A DNA stretch of 6,615 nucleotides, from positions 1 through 6,615 of the forward strand of contig CALEOQ010000152.1 of NCBI GenBank assembly GCA_937910255.1. The letters are read 5' to 3'. This document shows, in pieces, positions 5,804-6,615 of this stretch; the stretch's first letter is position 1, and each line of letters begins with the position of its first letter. Made by a program: the position numbers and the translations under genes. The DNA comes from an uncultured Caulobacteraceae bacterium (GTDB lineage: Bacteria > Pseudomonadota > Alphaproteobacteria > Caulobacterales > Caulobacteraceae). The notes below the pieces were generated by a model. It saw only the letters and a program-made list of their open reading frames with translations, had not been told where the DNA came from and made no database searches.

Positions 5804-6615
5804 GTGACGCCGGATCAGCAATCCCTTCTGGAGGCGCTTGAGACGGCGCTGCGGCCCGACACGCGCATCGATTCGGCCTGGCTGACCGGCAGCCTCGGCG
5901 CCGGCCGCGGCGACGCCTGGAGCGATATCGACATCACCCTAGTGGTGCGGGCCGACGATATGCCAGGCCTGCTCGGCGACCTGATGGCCCAGGATGGCCC
6001 CCTGCCCGCCACGGCCCTGCGCCTGAGTCAGTTCGGCCGCCTGGTGAATGGGACCACGCCCAAGCTGCAGCGGTTCGACCTGCTGCTCTCGACGCCCGAA
6101 GAGTTCGCCCGCCACAACGGCGGCGCCGTGAAGCTGCTGTTCGGCGACGCCGGCCAGGGTCCGGGTGAGCGCGCCTCGCCGCCGTCCGATCCAGCGGCTG
6201 GCGCGCGACGCATCGAGGGCCTCGTCACGGAATTCCTCCGCGTGCTCTCCCTGGCGACGGTTCCTGTGGGCCGCCGGGAATGGGTGGTGATGCAGGACGG
6301 CGTCAGCCATCTGCGCCGCCTGCTGATCGAGCTGATGCTGGAAGAAAATGGCGTCGGTCCCGCCGAGCGCGGCGGCGCCAAGAAGCTCTATCCCTTCCTG
6401 ACCGCCGAACAGATCGCCGAGTTGGAAGCCCTGGTCCCGCCCCGGGCGATCGAGGCCGAACTGCTGGCCGCCAACCGCGACCTGCCCGACCGTTTCCTGC
6501 CCCCCCCCCGCCCGGTCCCACAGGCCCGCGCCCCCCCCTCGCCCGCCGACTCGACGCCGGCTCTCACCTCCGCCCTCCCGCCCGACCCCCCGGCGCCGCG
6601 CCGCCCCTCCCCCGC
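5804..6615 (+). CDS. nucleotidyltransferase-fold protein, substrate unknown, 3' end cut off
   Basis: GTG 5804 has AGGGGA at 5791-5796, seven bases upstream, and lies 18 bases after the uvrA stop, so co-transcription with uvrA is likely. 270 codons are open to the edge. The N-terminal domain carries the polymerase-beta-type nucleotidyltransferase motif G29-S30-x10-D41-I-D43, followed by strand ITLVV. A third acidic residue, Asp92 in QRFDLLL, fits the remaining metal ligand. Residues about 134-235 are mostly helical, as in kanamycin or aminoglycoside adenylyltransferase-like proteins. It would transfer a nucleotide to a small molecule, protein or RNA; the substrate cannot be inferred. It is too long for a minimal MNT antitoxin, and no HEPN partner is visible. 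From about residue 233 the reading becomes almost all Pro, Ala, Ser and Arg because the DNA turns C-rich. That portion may be sequencing error, so the true C-terminus is uncertain. Confidence 0.75.
   Translation, partial: MTPDQQSLLEALETALRPDTRIDSAWLTGSLGAGRGDAWSDIDITLVVRADDMPGLLGDLMAQDGPLPATALRLSQFGRLVNGTTPKLQRFDLLLSTPEEFARHNGGAVKLLFGDAGQGPGERASPPSDPAAGARRIEGLVTEFLRVLSLATVPVGRREWVVMQDGVSHLRRLLIELMLEENGVGPAERGGAKKLYPFLTAEQIAELEALVPPRAIEAELLAANRDLPDRFLPPPRPVPQARAPPSPADSTPALTSALPPDPPAPRRPSP
6500..6615. other. C-rich low-complexity window end, probably unreliable sequence
   Basis: The + strand changes abruptly from balanced GC-rich coding sequence to about 60 percent C, with homopolymers of ten C (6500-6509) and eight C (6531-6538). 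In the nucleotidyltransferase frame it reads as a Pro-rich stretch directly after FLP (residues 231-233), where a helical domain was in progress. This pattern is typical of degraded base calling at a contig end; a genuine Pro-rich linker is the alternative. Confidence 0.55.

Noticed and set aside
5804..6500. MNT/HEPN toxin-antitoxin module
   Set aside because: The nucleotidyltransferase protein is much longer than a minimal MNT antitoxin, and no HEPN gene with an RxxxxH motif is visible in the window.
1..6615. CRISPR arrays, insertion sequences, tRNA or rRNA genes, phage genes
   Set aside because: No spaced direct repeats, transposase motifs, terminal inverted repeats or tRNA-like folds were seen; the window is filled by four protein genes and short control regions.

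Overview
This is a GC-rich chromosomal segment with the character of an alphaproteobacterium, most likely Caulobacterales or close to it. Three signals point there. There is a GTTC-N7-GTTC LexA box, which is the alphaproteobacterial SOS operator. Promoter-like sequences fit the Caulobacter housekeeping pattern TTGaCgS-N10-14-GCTANAWC. GANTC sites (the CcrM methylation target) are scarce. The genus call is inference; nothing here names a species.

Layout. Positions 1-1374 (minus strand) hold most of an ABC-F type tandem ATPase, a ribosome-acting protein family. It runs off the left edge exactly at the LSGG signature of its second ATPase domain. Its start lacks a Shine-Dalgarno sequence. Upstream lie a good candidate promoter (1465-1493), a short overlapping leader ORF with a strong ribosome binding site (1435-1325), and an inverted repeat that could mask that site. 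On the other side of this divergent region, a secreted M19 zinc dipeptidase is read rightward (1584-2789, GTG start chosen from its signal peptide).

Next come a compact SOS-type control region (2796-2890) and a full-length, intact uvrA (2894-5785), the damage-recognition ATPase of nucleotide excision repair. The control region contains a promoter, a LexA box over its -35 and spacer, a GANTC site, and a 5' UTR hairpin that would cover the uvrA Shine-Dalgarno sequence. Eighteen bases after uvrA, with its own ribosome binding site and a GTG start, begins a nucleotidyltransferase-fold protein (GS-x10-DxD motif) of unknown substrate. It probably shares the uvrA transcript and would then be SOS-inducible. 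The last ~115 bases turn abruptly C-rich with long C homopolymers and look like unreliable contig-end sequence or, less likely, a proline-rich tail.

Overall this is mostly ordinary housekeeping sequence. I see no mobile element, CRISPR array, RNA gene or obvious defence system. The points most worth following are the SOS-linked nucleotidyltransferase, the two structured 5' leaders, and the leader ORF overlapping the ABC-F start.
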